DNA of 20,766 nt from Candidatus Nomurabacteria bacterium (lineage in GTDB: Bacteria > Patescibacteriota > Minisyncoccia > Phycocordibacterales > UBA9973): contig CALRCI010000006.1 in NCBI GenBank assembly GCA_943354525.1, forward strand, positions 1 through 20,766, read 5' to 3'. Shown here in pieces: positions 5,909 to 13,627 of this stretch. Under the pieces are notes generated by a model. It had not been told where the DNA came from. It searched no databases and was given only the letters and a program-made list of their open reading frames with translations. Position 1 is the first letter of the stretch; each line of letters opens with the position of its first letter. Position numbers and translations under genes: made by a program.

Positions 5909-7609
5909 ATGAATTCGGAAACCAGAGCCTGCCAGAACTGCTCCCAGAACTTCACCATCGAACCCGATGATTTTTCGTTTTATGAGAAAATGGGCGTCCC
6001 GGCACCGACTCATTGTCCACGTTGCCGTCGATTACGAAGACTTGCATGGAGAAATGATTCTTCACTATATTCTCGCGAGTGTACGTTGTGCCAAAAGAAA
6101 TTCATCTCGATCTATGCGCCTAACTCTGGATTCAAAGTCCTGTGTCCTAAATGTTTCCACAGTGACGATTGGAATCCTTATGATTACGGTGTCGAATATG
6201 ATCCAACAAAATCATTTCTCGAACAATGCATCGCTCTGCACAAAAATACTCTCGCCTTGGGCGTTGTCAACGATAATGATATCGCAAGCATAAACTGCCT
6301 TTATCCGAATGATCTGGCATTTTCCAAGAACTGCGCCATGGTCTTCATCGGCTGGCGTCTTGAAAATGTATTCAATTCGTTTTCGCTCGCTGCTGGCAAG
6401 AATTTATCGGATTGTCTCTGCATTGCTGAAGAATCACAATACACCTATGACGCTGTAGCCGCGAATGGCGTCGCGAACTGCAAAAGTGTGTACTGGTGTT
6501 CATCTTCTGTCGGCTGTGCTTTTTGTTATGATTGTAGAGGATGCACAGATTGCTTTATGTCGAGTGGATTGCGCAATAAGAAATATTTTTATAAGAATCA
6601 ACAATATTCCAAAGAAGATTACGAGAAGATACTAGCCTCATATGCTCTGGAAACACGGAGCGGGTATCGGAAGGCGAGAGAGGAATATGCTGAGTTCATC
6701 AAATCGCAGCCGAGAAAGTTCGCCGAACTCCAAAATAGCATCAACTGTACCGGTTCAGATATTATCCGTGGCAAAAATACAAAAAACTCCAGCTTCGCAT
6801 CATTTTCTGAAGATTCTAAATATGTACACAATGGTGTGACATTCAAATCCTGTTACGATTGTGAAGTAGGCGGGGAGACAGAACTCGCTTACGACTGTAT
6901 TACTCCGGATCACTCGTACCACAGTATCGCAACCATTACATCATGGAAAAACAGTTACGTTGCATATTGTTTTGATTGTCACAGTTCTCAAAACTTGCTC
7001 GGTTGTGTCGGCATCAAAAAAGGAGAATACGCGATTCTCAATAAAAAATATTCAAAAGAAGCTTATGAGGCTCTGTACAAAAAAATAGTAGCCGATATGC
7101 GAGCGCGCGGTGAATGGGGAGAATTTTTCCCTGTAACTCTTTCTCCATTCGGCTACAACGAAACTCGCGCACTCGATCAGAATCCAATGAGTCGCGAAGA
7201 AGCACTCGCACAAGGACTTGTGTGGCAGGACGAAATCCAACAAACGAGAGACAGAGAGACGGTCGCTCAAAACGACGTACCAGATGCCATTGGTGACCTA
7301 TCTGATGCGATTACTAATCAAATCTTAGCGTGTATATCTTGTAACCGCAATTACAAGATATTACCAGATGAATTAGTGCTCTATAAACAGCTCAAAGTTC
7401 CAGTTCCTGAACAATGCTTTTTCTGTAGACACAGGGAACGAGAGAAAATGAGAGGCGGATATGATTTGGTCACTCGACAATGCGATTGTTCAAACGCTGC
7501 GCATAATCATGGGGAAGGGCGATGTGAGAAAAATTTTGAGACTTTCTTCACAGACAGGGAATCTCGACCAATATATTGCGAGGATTGTTACCAGCGATCA
7601 ATTATCTAA
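5909..7609 (+). CDS. Cys-rich protein with duplicated zinc-ribbon ends, unknown function
   Basis: This 566-residue protein has a symmetrical plan. The N-terminal module has two CxxC-type knuckle sets (C8/C11/C36/C39 and C58/C61/C79/C82). A diverged copy closes the protein (C475/C478/C503/C506, then C525/C527/C539/C557/C560). Spacings agree: 25 residues between inner cysteines of the first knuckle pair and 19 to the next set at both ends. Text also agrees (IEPDDFSFYEKMGVPAPTHC against ILPDELVLYKQLKVPVPEQC). The centre holds two Cys-rich stretches, each leading into the same phrase (QQYSKEDYEKIL and KKYSKEAYEALY), plus many NC/SYC turns that suggest a stacked-repeat fold. I recall similar proteins from Patescibacteria, with no assigned function. 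Zinc binding is inferred; nucleic-acid binding is only a guess. It starts two bases after the protease gene. Confidence 0.85.
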   Translation: MNSETRACQNCSQNFTIEPDDFSFYEKMGVPAPTHCPRCRRLRRLAWRNDSSLYSRECTLCQKKFISIYAPNSGFKVLCPKCFHSDDWNPYDYGVEYDPTKSFLEQCIALHKNTLALGVVNDNDIASINCLYPNDLAFSKNCAMVFIGWRLENVFNSFSLAAGKNLSDCLCIAEESQYTYDAVAANGVANCKSVYWCSSSVGCAFCYDCRGCTDCFMSSGLRNKKYFYKNQQYSKEDYEKILASYALETRSGYRKAREEYAEFIKSQPRKFAELQNSINCTGSDIIRGKNTKNSSFASFSEDSKYVHNGVTFKSCYDCEVGGETELAYDCITPDHSYHSIATITSWKNSYVAYCFDCHSSQNLLGCVGIKKGEYAILNKKYSKEAYEALYKKIVADMRARGEWGEFFPVTLSPFGYNETRALDQNPMSREEALAQGLVWQDEIQQTRDRETVAQNDVPDAIGDLSDAITNQILACISCNRNYKILPDELVLYKQLKVPVPEQCFFCRHREREKMRGGYDLVTRQCDCSNAAHNHGEGRCEKNFETFFTDRESRPIYCEDCYQRSII

Positions 7610-7720
7610 GGCATCTAAACCCGCGCACGCCCTCTACTACGTCGTAAAAGATATATTGTGCGACATACTATCAAATCCTCCCCTAGGGTTACTCTTGACA
7701 CAATTCCTATAAAAAGAAAA

Positions 7721-7744
7721 CCACTCACCTGCTAAGATGAGTGG
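7721..7744. terminator. Bidirectional terminator between the zinc-ribbon gene and gltX
   Basis: CCACTCA (7721-7727) pairs with TGAGTGG (7738-7744) around a 10-base loop. On the plus strand it is followed by AATTTTTT, and on the minus strand by TTTTCTTTTT. It lies between convergent genes and is the likely end of the ten-gene minus-strand operon. The 110 bases before it (7610-7720) show no gene or structured RNA that I can support. Confidence 0.85.
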
Positions 7745-7750
7745 AATTTT

Positions 7751-9136
7751 TTAGGACTGGAGAATTTCGATGGCAGAATGAATTCGTTGCAGTGTTTCAT
7801 CGCGGCCGAGAACTCCGGCGAGCGTAAACGGATCCGGAGATTTGTCTTTGCCCGAAAGCGCTACTCGCATTGGCCAGAGCACATTCCCCTTTCCGACCTC
7901 CTCGGCATAAGGCATGATTTCTTCTTTGACCAATTCTGCATTCCAGTGCGCAGAATTCATTGCTTCAAGTTTGACTGCGACATCTTCTAAATGTTTTGCC
8001 GCATTTTCTCGAACACTGTTCTTCCAGATCAGTTGTTCGGCAGTGCAATTCGGTGCATCGAAGAAATATGCGAGTTCTCCGGCATCGGCCATCGTATGCA
8101 CATCACTCCATTTCGAGACATGATCGACGATGATTGGCACAATGTCATGCAATCGTTCGATTGAGAAACCTGAGAGTGTCTTGATGCTCTCCGGCAGGAA
8201 TTCCAATATCGCCTCTTCCTGCGCTTCATGCGAAAGTTTCTTGATGTATTCTTTGTTGAACCAATCAAGTTTGTCGATATTGAACACCGCCGAGCTCTTT
8301 TGCACTTTTTCGATTGAGAAATTTTCTACCAATTCTTGCAGACTGAACATTTCCCTTTCCGTGCCAGGATTCCAACCAAGCAGCGCGAAGAAGTTGATCA
8401 ATGCTTCAGGCAAATAGCCGCGCTCACGGAAACTTTTGATGGAGACGATTTCAGCATGCTTGCGTTTGGAAAGTTTCGTTTTGTCCGGCGCCATAATGAG
8501 AGGAATATGGGCAAACTCTGGCACTACAGCACCGAGGGCTTCGTAGATGAGAATCTGGCGAGGCGTATTGGCGATATGGTCCTGTCCGCGAATTACCTGT
8601 GTAATATGCATGTCGATATCATCCACAACGACGACGAAGTTGTAGAGTGGCGTATCCAAATCTTTTGCAATGACGAAATCTCCGAGATCGGTGGTATCGA
8701 CACTGATATCTCCGAGAATCAGATCATGAAATGTAACAACTTTGCCAGGATTGCGAAAACGAATGACACTCTCGCGGCGATTTTCCATATCAGCTTTGGC
8801 TGAGACAGTTTCGCGAGATACTTCCCGTTCATTTGAGACATAGGCGAGATTTTTCGCAATCAGATCTTCGAGCACTGCTCTGTGGCGTGCGACATGTTCA
8901 CTCTGCGTACTTCTCTCATCATAGGAGAGTCCGAGCCACTCAAGTGAACTGATGATGTCATCGGTATATTCCGGCAGTGAGCGTTCTTTGTCAGTATCTT
9001 CGACACGAAGCAGAAATGTTCCCTTGTGCCCTCGAGCATAAAGATAGTTAAAAAGTGCCGTGCGAAGCGTTCCGACATGGAACCAACCTGTCGGCGATGG
9101 CGCAATACGGACGATGACTTGTTCGCTAGCTTTCAT
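7751..9136 (-). CDS. gltX: Glutamyl-tRNA synthetase
   Basis: This class I synthetase of 461 residues loads glutamate onto tRNA. The HIGH motif appears as HVGT (20-23) inside IAPSPTGWFHVGTLRTALFNY, and the KMSKS motif as KLSKR in PDKTKLSKRKHAE (about 240). RVEDTDKERS and VIRGQDHIANTPRQ are further family blocks. The C-terminal helical anticodon domain is complete. The zinc-binding cysteines found in some GluRS are absent in the region after LAYVSNE. Whether it is discriminating or also charges tRNA-Gln cannot be read from the sequence; no glutaminyl synthetase or amidotransferase gene is in the window. The ATG overlaps the murG stop by 11 bases, so it is translationally coupled and last in the operon. 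Confidence 0.97.
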   Translation of the reverse strand: MKASEQVIVRIAPSPTGWFHVGTLRTALFNYLYARGHKGTFLLRVEDTDKERSLPEYTDDIISSLEWLGLSYDERSTQSEHVARHRAVLEDLIAKNLAYVSNEREVSRETVSAKADMENRRESVIRFRNPGKVVTFHDLILGDISVDTTDLGDFVIAKDLDTPLYNFVVVVDDIDMHITQVIRGQDHIANTPRQILIYEALGAVVPEFAHIPLIMAPDKTKLSKRKHAEIVSIKSFRERGYLPEALINFFALLGWNPGTEREMFSLQELVENFSIEKVQKSSAVFNIDKLDWFNKEYIKKLSHEAQEEAILEFLPESIKTLSGFSIERLHDIVPIIVDHVSKWSDVHTMADAGELAYFFDAPNCTAEQLIWKNSVRENAAKHLEDVAVKLEAMNSAHWNAELVKEEIMPYAEEVGKGNVLWPMRVALSGKDKSPDPFTLAGVLGRDETLQRIHSAIEILQS

Positions 9137-10253
9137 GTGAGAGTCCTATTGAGATAAGTTCGCGAGCAATGGTGAGTGCGGCGTCGCCTTTGGCAAACGT
9201 GACGGCATTCTTTGACATCTGCTCCATTCGCACTTTATTACCGATCAATTTATTGATTTCCGCAGCGAGGATGGACGGCGTGAGATTCACTTCTTCAATC
9301 ACTTCACACGCACCGCTGCGCGCATAGTTGAATGCGTTCGCTTCTTGATCGCGCGAAACGGCACGGGATATCGGAATAATGATAGACGGAATTCCCCAGC
9401 CGGCAATCTCGAAAATCATCGAACCTGCGCGAGAGACAACGAGTGTTGCTGCGCCTGCGGACATCTTTAGTGCAAGCGTATTAAGCGAGCCAAAGGCCTT
9501 GTAGCGGCCGCTGTTCTCATTTTTCTCAAGGATCACCCCTGCCCTGCCGATGATATCGTCAAAATTCTTCGGGCCAGTCATGTGGATGACTTGATACTGC
9601 GCCAGAAGTTCCGGCAAGGCCTCGAGCAACGTATTGTTGATCGACTCTGCACCGAGTGATCCGCCAACGACAAGGATAACCGGAATTGTCGGATCAAGTT
9701 TGAGAAATTCGAACGCGCCTTGCGTTTCTTTCTTCAAGATTTCTTTGCGCACGGGCTGACCAGTCAGTGCAGTTTTATTTTTTGGAAAATATTCAATCGC
9801 CTCATCGTATGAGATGGCAATGCGCTTCGCGAATTTTGCCGTCCAAAGATTCACACGGCCTGGAATCGAATCAGATTCATGGATGACGACGGGGATGCGA
9901 AGAATTCGTGCAGCAAGCACGGTCGGAAACGCCGCATATCCACCCTTGGAAAATACGACATCGGGATACACTGCGAATAGTTTGAGGAGTGCGCCCAAAA
10001 CACCTGACGCAGTTTTGAAAATATCAAAAAAATTGCTGATCGATCGATAGAGTCGACGCTTCCCTGCCCCAATGTGCATGTACGTAATGCCATTTTCAAA
10101 AAGTGATTCTTTGTCATACTCTTTGTCGGCGAAATAATATAAGCCAACTTTCAAAAGTTTTTCTTCCGCCGCAACATCGTTGATGCGCTCGGCAACGGCG
10201 ATAAGCGGATAGAAATGTCCGCCGGTACCTCCTCCTGTCAGAACTATTTTCAT
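9126..10253 (-). CDS. murG: UDP-GlcNAc:undecaprenyl-pyrophosphoryl-MurNAc-pentapeptide transferase (MurG)
   Basis: The 375-residue GT-B (GT28) enzyme adds GlcNAc to lipid I to give lipid II at the inner face of the membrane. The glycine-rich loop GGGTGGHFYPLIAVAE (7-22) binds the lipid-linked acceptor; HESDSIPGR, GGSLGAESIN and SRAGSMIFEIAGWGIPSIII are the further family blocks, the last binding UDP-GlcNAc. The length is normal. Its ATG overlaps the ftsW stop by four bases (ATGA), so the lipid II maker and the lipid II polymerase are made together, as in classical dcw clusters. Confidence 0.97.
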   Translation of the reverse strand: MKIVLTGGGTGGHFYPLIAVAERINDVAAEEKLLKVGLYYFADKEYDKESLFENGITYMHIGAGKRRLYRSISNFFDIFKTASGVLGALLKLFAVYPDVVFSKGGYAAFPTVLAARILRIPVVIHESDSIPGRVNLWTAKFAKRIAISYDEAIEYFPKNKTALTGQPVRKEILKKETQGAFEFLKLDPTIPVILVVGGSLGAESINNTLLEALPELLAQYQVIHMTGPKNFDDIIGRAGVILEKNENSGRYKAFGSLNTLALKMSAGAATLVVSRAGSMIFEIAGWGIPSIIIPISRAVSRDQEANAFNYARSGACEVIEEVNLTPSILAAEINKLIGNKVRMEQMSKNAVTFAKGDAALTIARELISIGLSHES

Positions 10254-11353
10254 GATGCTTTTTGAGATTTAGAAATATTAAGAATAATACCGACGGCGGC
10301 GAGCGATACGAGAAGCGATGTTCCGCCCTGACTTACGAATACGAGCGGAACTCCGGTGAGCGGTAGAACGCCGACGAGCGAGCCGATATTCCAGAGCGAT
10401 TGGAACGTAATCAGTATAACAATTCCGATCGTATAGAGTCTAGCGAACTGATCTGGTGCCCGCGTGGCGATTCGCATGCCTCGGAGCGCAAATGCCACGT
10501 ACAGGAGGATAATGAGAATACCGCCAATAAAGCCGAATTCCTCGGCAATAACGGCGAAAATCGAGTCTCCTTGAGGCTCCGGCAGATAATTGAACTTCTG
10601 AATACTCTGCCCATATCCCCTGCCCGTCAGGCCTCCCGAGCCGATGGCGATAAGTGATTGGTCGAGCTGATATGATGAACCAAGCGTATCGCGTGTCGGA
10701 TGGATATACGTCTCAAGACGACTCAAACGATATGGCGAGAAGATAATGAGCGCGACAGACACGACGACGAGCAATCCTCCGAGATATGCCAGATATTTCA
10801 TCGGCAAACCTGAGGCAAAGAGCATGCCGAGACCGGTGACGACGAGCAAAAGAAAACTTTTTGTGTCCGGCTGGAAAAGCAATACTCCGGCGACGATGGC
10901 GAGAATTATCATGAGCGGCAAGATTCCGAATTTGAAACTAGCCGCTTTTTGTTTGGCCCATGAGAGCCATCCAGCGAAGTAGAGCACGAAGCCGATCTTC
11001 AGAAACTCTGCCGGCTGGAATGAGAAAATCCGCAAGTCAATCCAGCGTGATGCACCACCATGCGAGAATCCGAGTCCTGGCACGAAGACGAGTGTGGTAA
11101 GAATAATTGTGGCGAGGAAGAGAATAAAACTGTGTCTGCGAAACCATTTGTACGGAATGCGTGATGTCACGAAGAGCGCGATGAGGCCGCCGACAAGTCC
11201 GAGCGAGAGCTGCGTAAATATGACGCTATAGAATTTACTTTCATTGCTCGCGAGAATTCCGAGTGATGCTGAGATAAACATCAATATCCCCGCGATGAGA
11301 ATCGTGAGGATGAGTCCGAGAAAGAATTTGTCGAGTTTTTGACCTTTGATCAT
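10250..11353 (-). CDS. ftsW: FtsW/RodA-type SEDS peptidoglycan polymerase
   Basis: This is a polytopic SEDS protein of 367 residues with about ten membrane helices that polymerises lipid II at the septum (FtsW) or side wall (RodA). The family signature is clear: GGASRWIDLRIFSFQPAEFLK, in which the Asp of WIDL is the presumed catalytic residue; GRGYGQSIQKFNYLPEPQGDSIF; IAEEFGFIGG; and the last-helix motif FVSQGGTSLL. Neighbouring murG and mraY favour FtsW. I prefer the ATG at 11353. A GTG at 11368 would add five residues and overlap the HAD gene by 11 bases; a -10-like TATTAT (11365-11360) six bases before the ATG could start a leaderless internal transcript, but no good -35 supports it. The cognate class B PBP is not in the window. 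Confidence 0.95.
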   Translation of the reverse strand: MIKGQKLDKFFLGLILTILIAGILMFISASLGILASNESKFYSVIFTQLSLGLVGGLIALFVTSRIPYKWFRRHSFILFLATIILTTLVFVPGLGFSHGGASRWIDLRIFSFQPAEFLKIGFVLYFAGWLSWAKQKAASFKFGILPLMIILAIVAGVLLFQPDTKSFLLLVVTGLGMLFASGLPMKYLAYLGGLLVVVSVALIIFSPYRLSRLETYIHPTRDTLGSSYQLDQSLIAIGSGGLTGRGYGQSIQKFNYLPEPQGDSIFAVIAEEFGFIGGILIILLYVAFALRGMRIATRAPDQFARLYTIGIVILITFQSLWNIGSLVGVLPLTGVPLVFVSQGGTSLLVSLAAVGIILNISKSQKAS

Positions 11354-11357
11354 ATAG

Positions 11358-11966
11358 TTATAATACACCCAGTAGAGTCAATTCTTTATGGAGTTGATCT
11401 ACTGATTCAAATTTAATTCCATGCATACCAAAACTTTTTACTGTATCGATATTCTTTTGCCCATCGTCAATAAAAACCGCTTCTTCGGGAGCAACGTCTA
11501 ATTTATTTAATGTAACGTCAAAGATTTCTTTTGTTGGTTTCTTTACGCCGACTTCCCACGAAAATGAAATGACGTCGAACAAATCTCGTATTCCCCATGT
11601 ATCGAGTACCACTGACTCAAATACTGTCGTGTTCGAAATAAAACCAAGTTTGTATCCCTTACTTTTCAAAGTTTGTAACAATTCTAATATCCCAGGAAAC
11701 AGTGTGGCTTTTTCGATACCTTCTCTAAATAAGTCTCTAATCCAGACAATATTCTCAGGCGTACTCTCGAGATGAAACTCTTTCAAAAAGTTTTCAGCCA
11801 TTTCTTCTTCTGAATCCCACTTTTTTAATTGAACGGCATGCTCATACAGATGCATGAAATCAGGGGTTTTCTCTATGCCGAATTTTGATCTCAATGATTC
11901 GGATATTCCTATATTCTTTGTCCCTAAAGTTTCCCAGAGATCAAATATAATTGCTTTGATTTTCAT
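11358..11966 (-). CDS. HAD-family hydrolase, motif I without the second Asp
   Basis: The 202-residue protein has a HAD Rossmann core with a helical cap (about 18-85). Motif I is IIFDLWETLG with nucleophile Asp9; Trp11 stands where phosphatases carry the general-acid Asp. Motif II is FISNTT, motif III VKKPTKEIF, and motif IV VFIDDGQKN. Such FDxxGTL-type motifs occur in dehalogenase-like and some phosphatase members, so activity is likely but the substrate is open. The gene and its upstream neighbour are clearly AT-rich (11401-11460 has 17 G/C in 60) against the wall genes around them. It starts four bases after the pepE stop and ends four bases before the ftsW ATG, so it is stitched into the operon. 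Confidence 0.88.
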   Translation of the reverse strand: MKIKAIIFDLWETLGTKNIGISESLRSKFGIEKTPDFMHLYEHAVQLKKWDSEEEMAENFLKEFHLESTPENIVWIRDLFREGIEKATLFPGILELLQTLKSKGYKLGFISNTTVFESVVLDTWGIRDLFDVISFSWEVGVKKPTKEIFDVTLNKLDVAPEEAVFIDDGQKNIDTVKSFGMHGIKFESVDQLHKELTLLGVL

Positions 11967-11970
11967 AAAA

Positions 11971-12558
11971 TTATTTTTTATCTATCACAATAGCTTCACC
12001 ATCCTTAATATATTTTACCTCGTATGGGTAATTTTCAGCTTCGGGAAAACTCTGACCTTTCCAATGAGGAATAATCGAAAACGGAACAAGACTGAGTCCT
12101 GTCATATTTGTAAGTCCTATGGTATTGCGATCACTTTCCTTTCCCCACTGCGACAGTTCAATGTTCGGTCCAGCAATCACACTTCCGGCGCTGATACCGA
12201 CATATATTTTATCTTTTATGATTTCAGTAATATGTTTGGCAAATCCTGATTGACTGGCATAGTACATCAAGTAAAACGTATTTCCGCCGTACACATAGAT
12301 AATGTCATAGGGCTCAAATGCGGCAACAATAGATTCTTCATTTAGCTTCTGTAAATCAACAAAATCTACGCTCATCCCTAAATCCGTAAGGTCTTTCACA
12401 TCACCGGGAATGTATTTTTGTTTTACTTCTTCTGGCTCTTCATTCATCGCCGTCGGTACAAAAGCAACACGAAGACCTTTTGGGTCACGAGCGAGAAGAG
12501 CAAGAAAATCTTTCTCATTTGTATCACTGAGTCCCGATGATGTGAGGAACAATTTCAT
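11971..12558 (-). CDS. Peptidase E-like S51 serine peptidase
   Basis: The 195-residue protein fits the peptidase S51 family (PepE, alpha-aspartyl dipeptidase; cyanophycinase is a relative). The nucleophile elbow is GISAGSVIAG, the upstream block is IYVYGGNTFYLMYYA, and the likely catalytic His is in IIPHWKG. LTSSGL at the start is also typical. I use the ATG at 12558; a TTG at 12579 would overlap the mraY stop and add seven residues that match nothing. Known relatives cleave dipeptides with N-terminal Asp in the cytoplasm; whether this one acts on wall peptides is only suggested by its place. It is AT-rich like the next gene, as if the two came in together. Confidence 0.88.
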   Translation of the reverse strand: MKLFLTSSGLSDTNEKDFLALLARDPKGLRVAFVPTAMNEEPEEVKQKYIPGDVKDLTDLGMSVDFVDLQKLNEESIVAAFEPYDIIYVYGGNTFYLMYYASQSGFAKHITEIIKDKIYVGISAGSVIAGPNIELSQWGKESDRNTIGLTNMTGLSLVPFSIIPHWKGQSFPEAENYPYEVKYIKDGEAIVIDKK

Positions 12559-12571
12559 TGCAATTTTAAAC

Positions 12572-13627
12572 TTATCCAATCAACGTTATCACCACTCCGA
12601 TAATCGCGAGCATCATGCCGATGATCCAGTAGCGCATGGTCACTTTGTAGGCGGGCCAGCCGATGGCTTGAAAGTGGTTGTGGAGCGGGGCGATTTTGAA
12701 AATCTTTTTGCCATGGCGGTATTTTTTGGAAAGGATCTGAAGTATCGATGATGCCGACGTGACGATGAGCGGCAGCGCGATGATTGGAAGAACAACGACG
12801 GCTTTTGTCAGGAATGCGATGACGACAAGCGTTGTCGTGAGTCCCATCGTACCGGTTTCAGAGAGAAAGAATCGCGCCGGTGGAATATTGAACCAGAGAA
12901 ATGCGAGCAATCCTCCGGCGACAGCAAATGCAAATGCGGCGAGGTCGAATTGTGTGTGATAGTACGCGATAATGCCGTACGAGGTAAACATGATACTGAA
13001 GAGACCGCCGGCGAGTCCGTCGACACCATCGATGATTCCGCCAGAATACATGCCGATCATGACAATGATGAAAATCGGAATGAAGAGAACTCCGAGCGAG
13101 ATTTCGCCAGCGAATGGGACAATGATCGAAGAGACTCCAAGTTTGACGTAGAACCAATATGCGCCGATAGCGGCAATAATGAGTACGAGAATGAGGCGTT
13201 TCGTAAGTGATAATCCCCCGCCGACGTGGCCGCCACGATCACGACAGACGAGATAGTCATCGATAAGTCCGACAAGCGATGCGGCGATAAGCGTGAAGAG
13301 CGGCAGCCACGTCTGATTGCGCGAGAGAAATGAAATTTTGAGCAGTGTGGCGCTCGGCACGAAGAATGACATGATCATGAATCCGAGTGCGACGATGAGC
13401 ACGCTTCCCCATACGACGATGCCACCCATGCGTGGAGTTTTGCGGACTTCATCATTGTGCAGTGCACTGGTAAGTGTCGCCGCGCCGCCATCAAGTGATT
13501 TCTGCACGCTCGTTTTCTTCCAGAGTTCATGCGCGTAGAGAAATTTCGTCAGAAATGGCGTCGCCAAAATCCCGACAACGAATGTCGAGAGTGAGGCGAC
13601 CAGAATTTTGACGATGTTTGGGAACAT
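12572..13627 (-). CDS. mraY: Phospho-MurNAc-pentapeptide transferase (MraY)
   Basis: The 351-residue membrane protein with about ten helices transfers phospho-MurNAc-pentapeptide to undecaprenyl phosphate, making lipid I. Family blocks seen are RKTPRMGG, GLIDDYL with the paired Asp, IIDGVDGLAGG, and APLHNHFQAIGW. Two positions are unusual. The block normally written GDxGS reads FLSETGTM, so Glu stands for the Mg-binding Asp (D265 in the A. aeolicus enzyme). The His cluster normally HHH reads HNH. The frame is intact and placement is right, so I treat it as functional but diverged. The ATG directly follows the murE TAA. Confidence 0.93.
   Translation of the reverse strand: MFPNIVKILVASLSTFVVGILATPFLTKFLYAHELWKKTSVQKSLDGGAATLTSALHNDEVRKTPRMGGIVVWGSVLIVALGFMIMSFFVPSATLLKISFLSRNQTWLPLFTLIAASLVGLIDDYLVCRDRGGHVGGGLSLTKRLILVLIIAAIGAYWFYVKLGVSSIIVPFAGEISLGVLFIPIFIIVMIGMYSGGIIDGVDGLAGGLFSIMFTSYGIIAYYHTQFDLAAFAFAVAGGLLAFLWFNIPPARFFLSETGTMGLTTTLVVIAFLTKAVVVLPIIALPLIVTSASSILQILSKKYRHGKKIFKIAPLHNHFQAIGWPAYKVTMRYWIIGMMLAIIGVVITLIG

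Noticed and set aside
7695..7700. Perfect TTGACA hexamer
   Set aside because: No -10 at 16-18 bases; the only TATAAA lies 8 bases away and the convergent terminator follows at once.
11354..11368. GTG start for FtsW
   Set aside because: It adds only five residues and overlaps the HAD gene; the ATG at 11353 is a better start. It cannot be fully excluded.
12559..12579. TTG start for the PepE-like gene
   Set aside because: It overlaps the mraY stop and adds residues not matching the family, which starts at the K-L-F-L-T strand.
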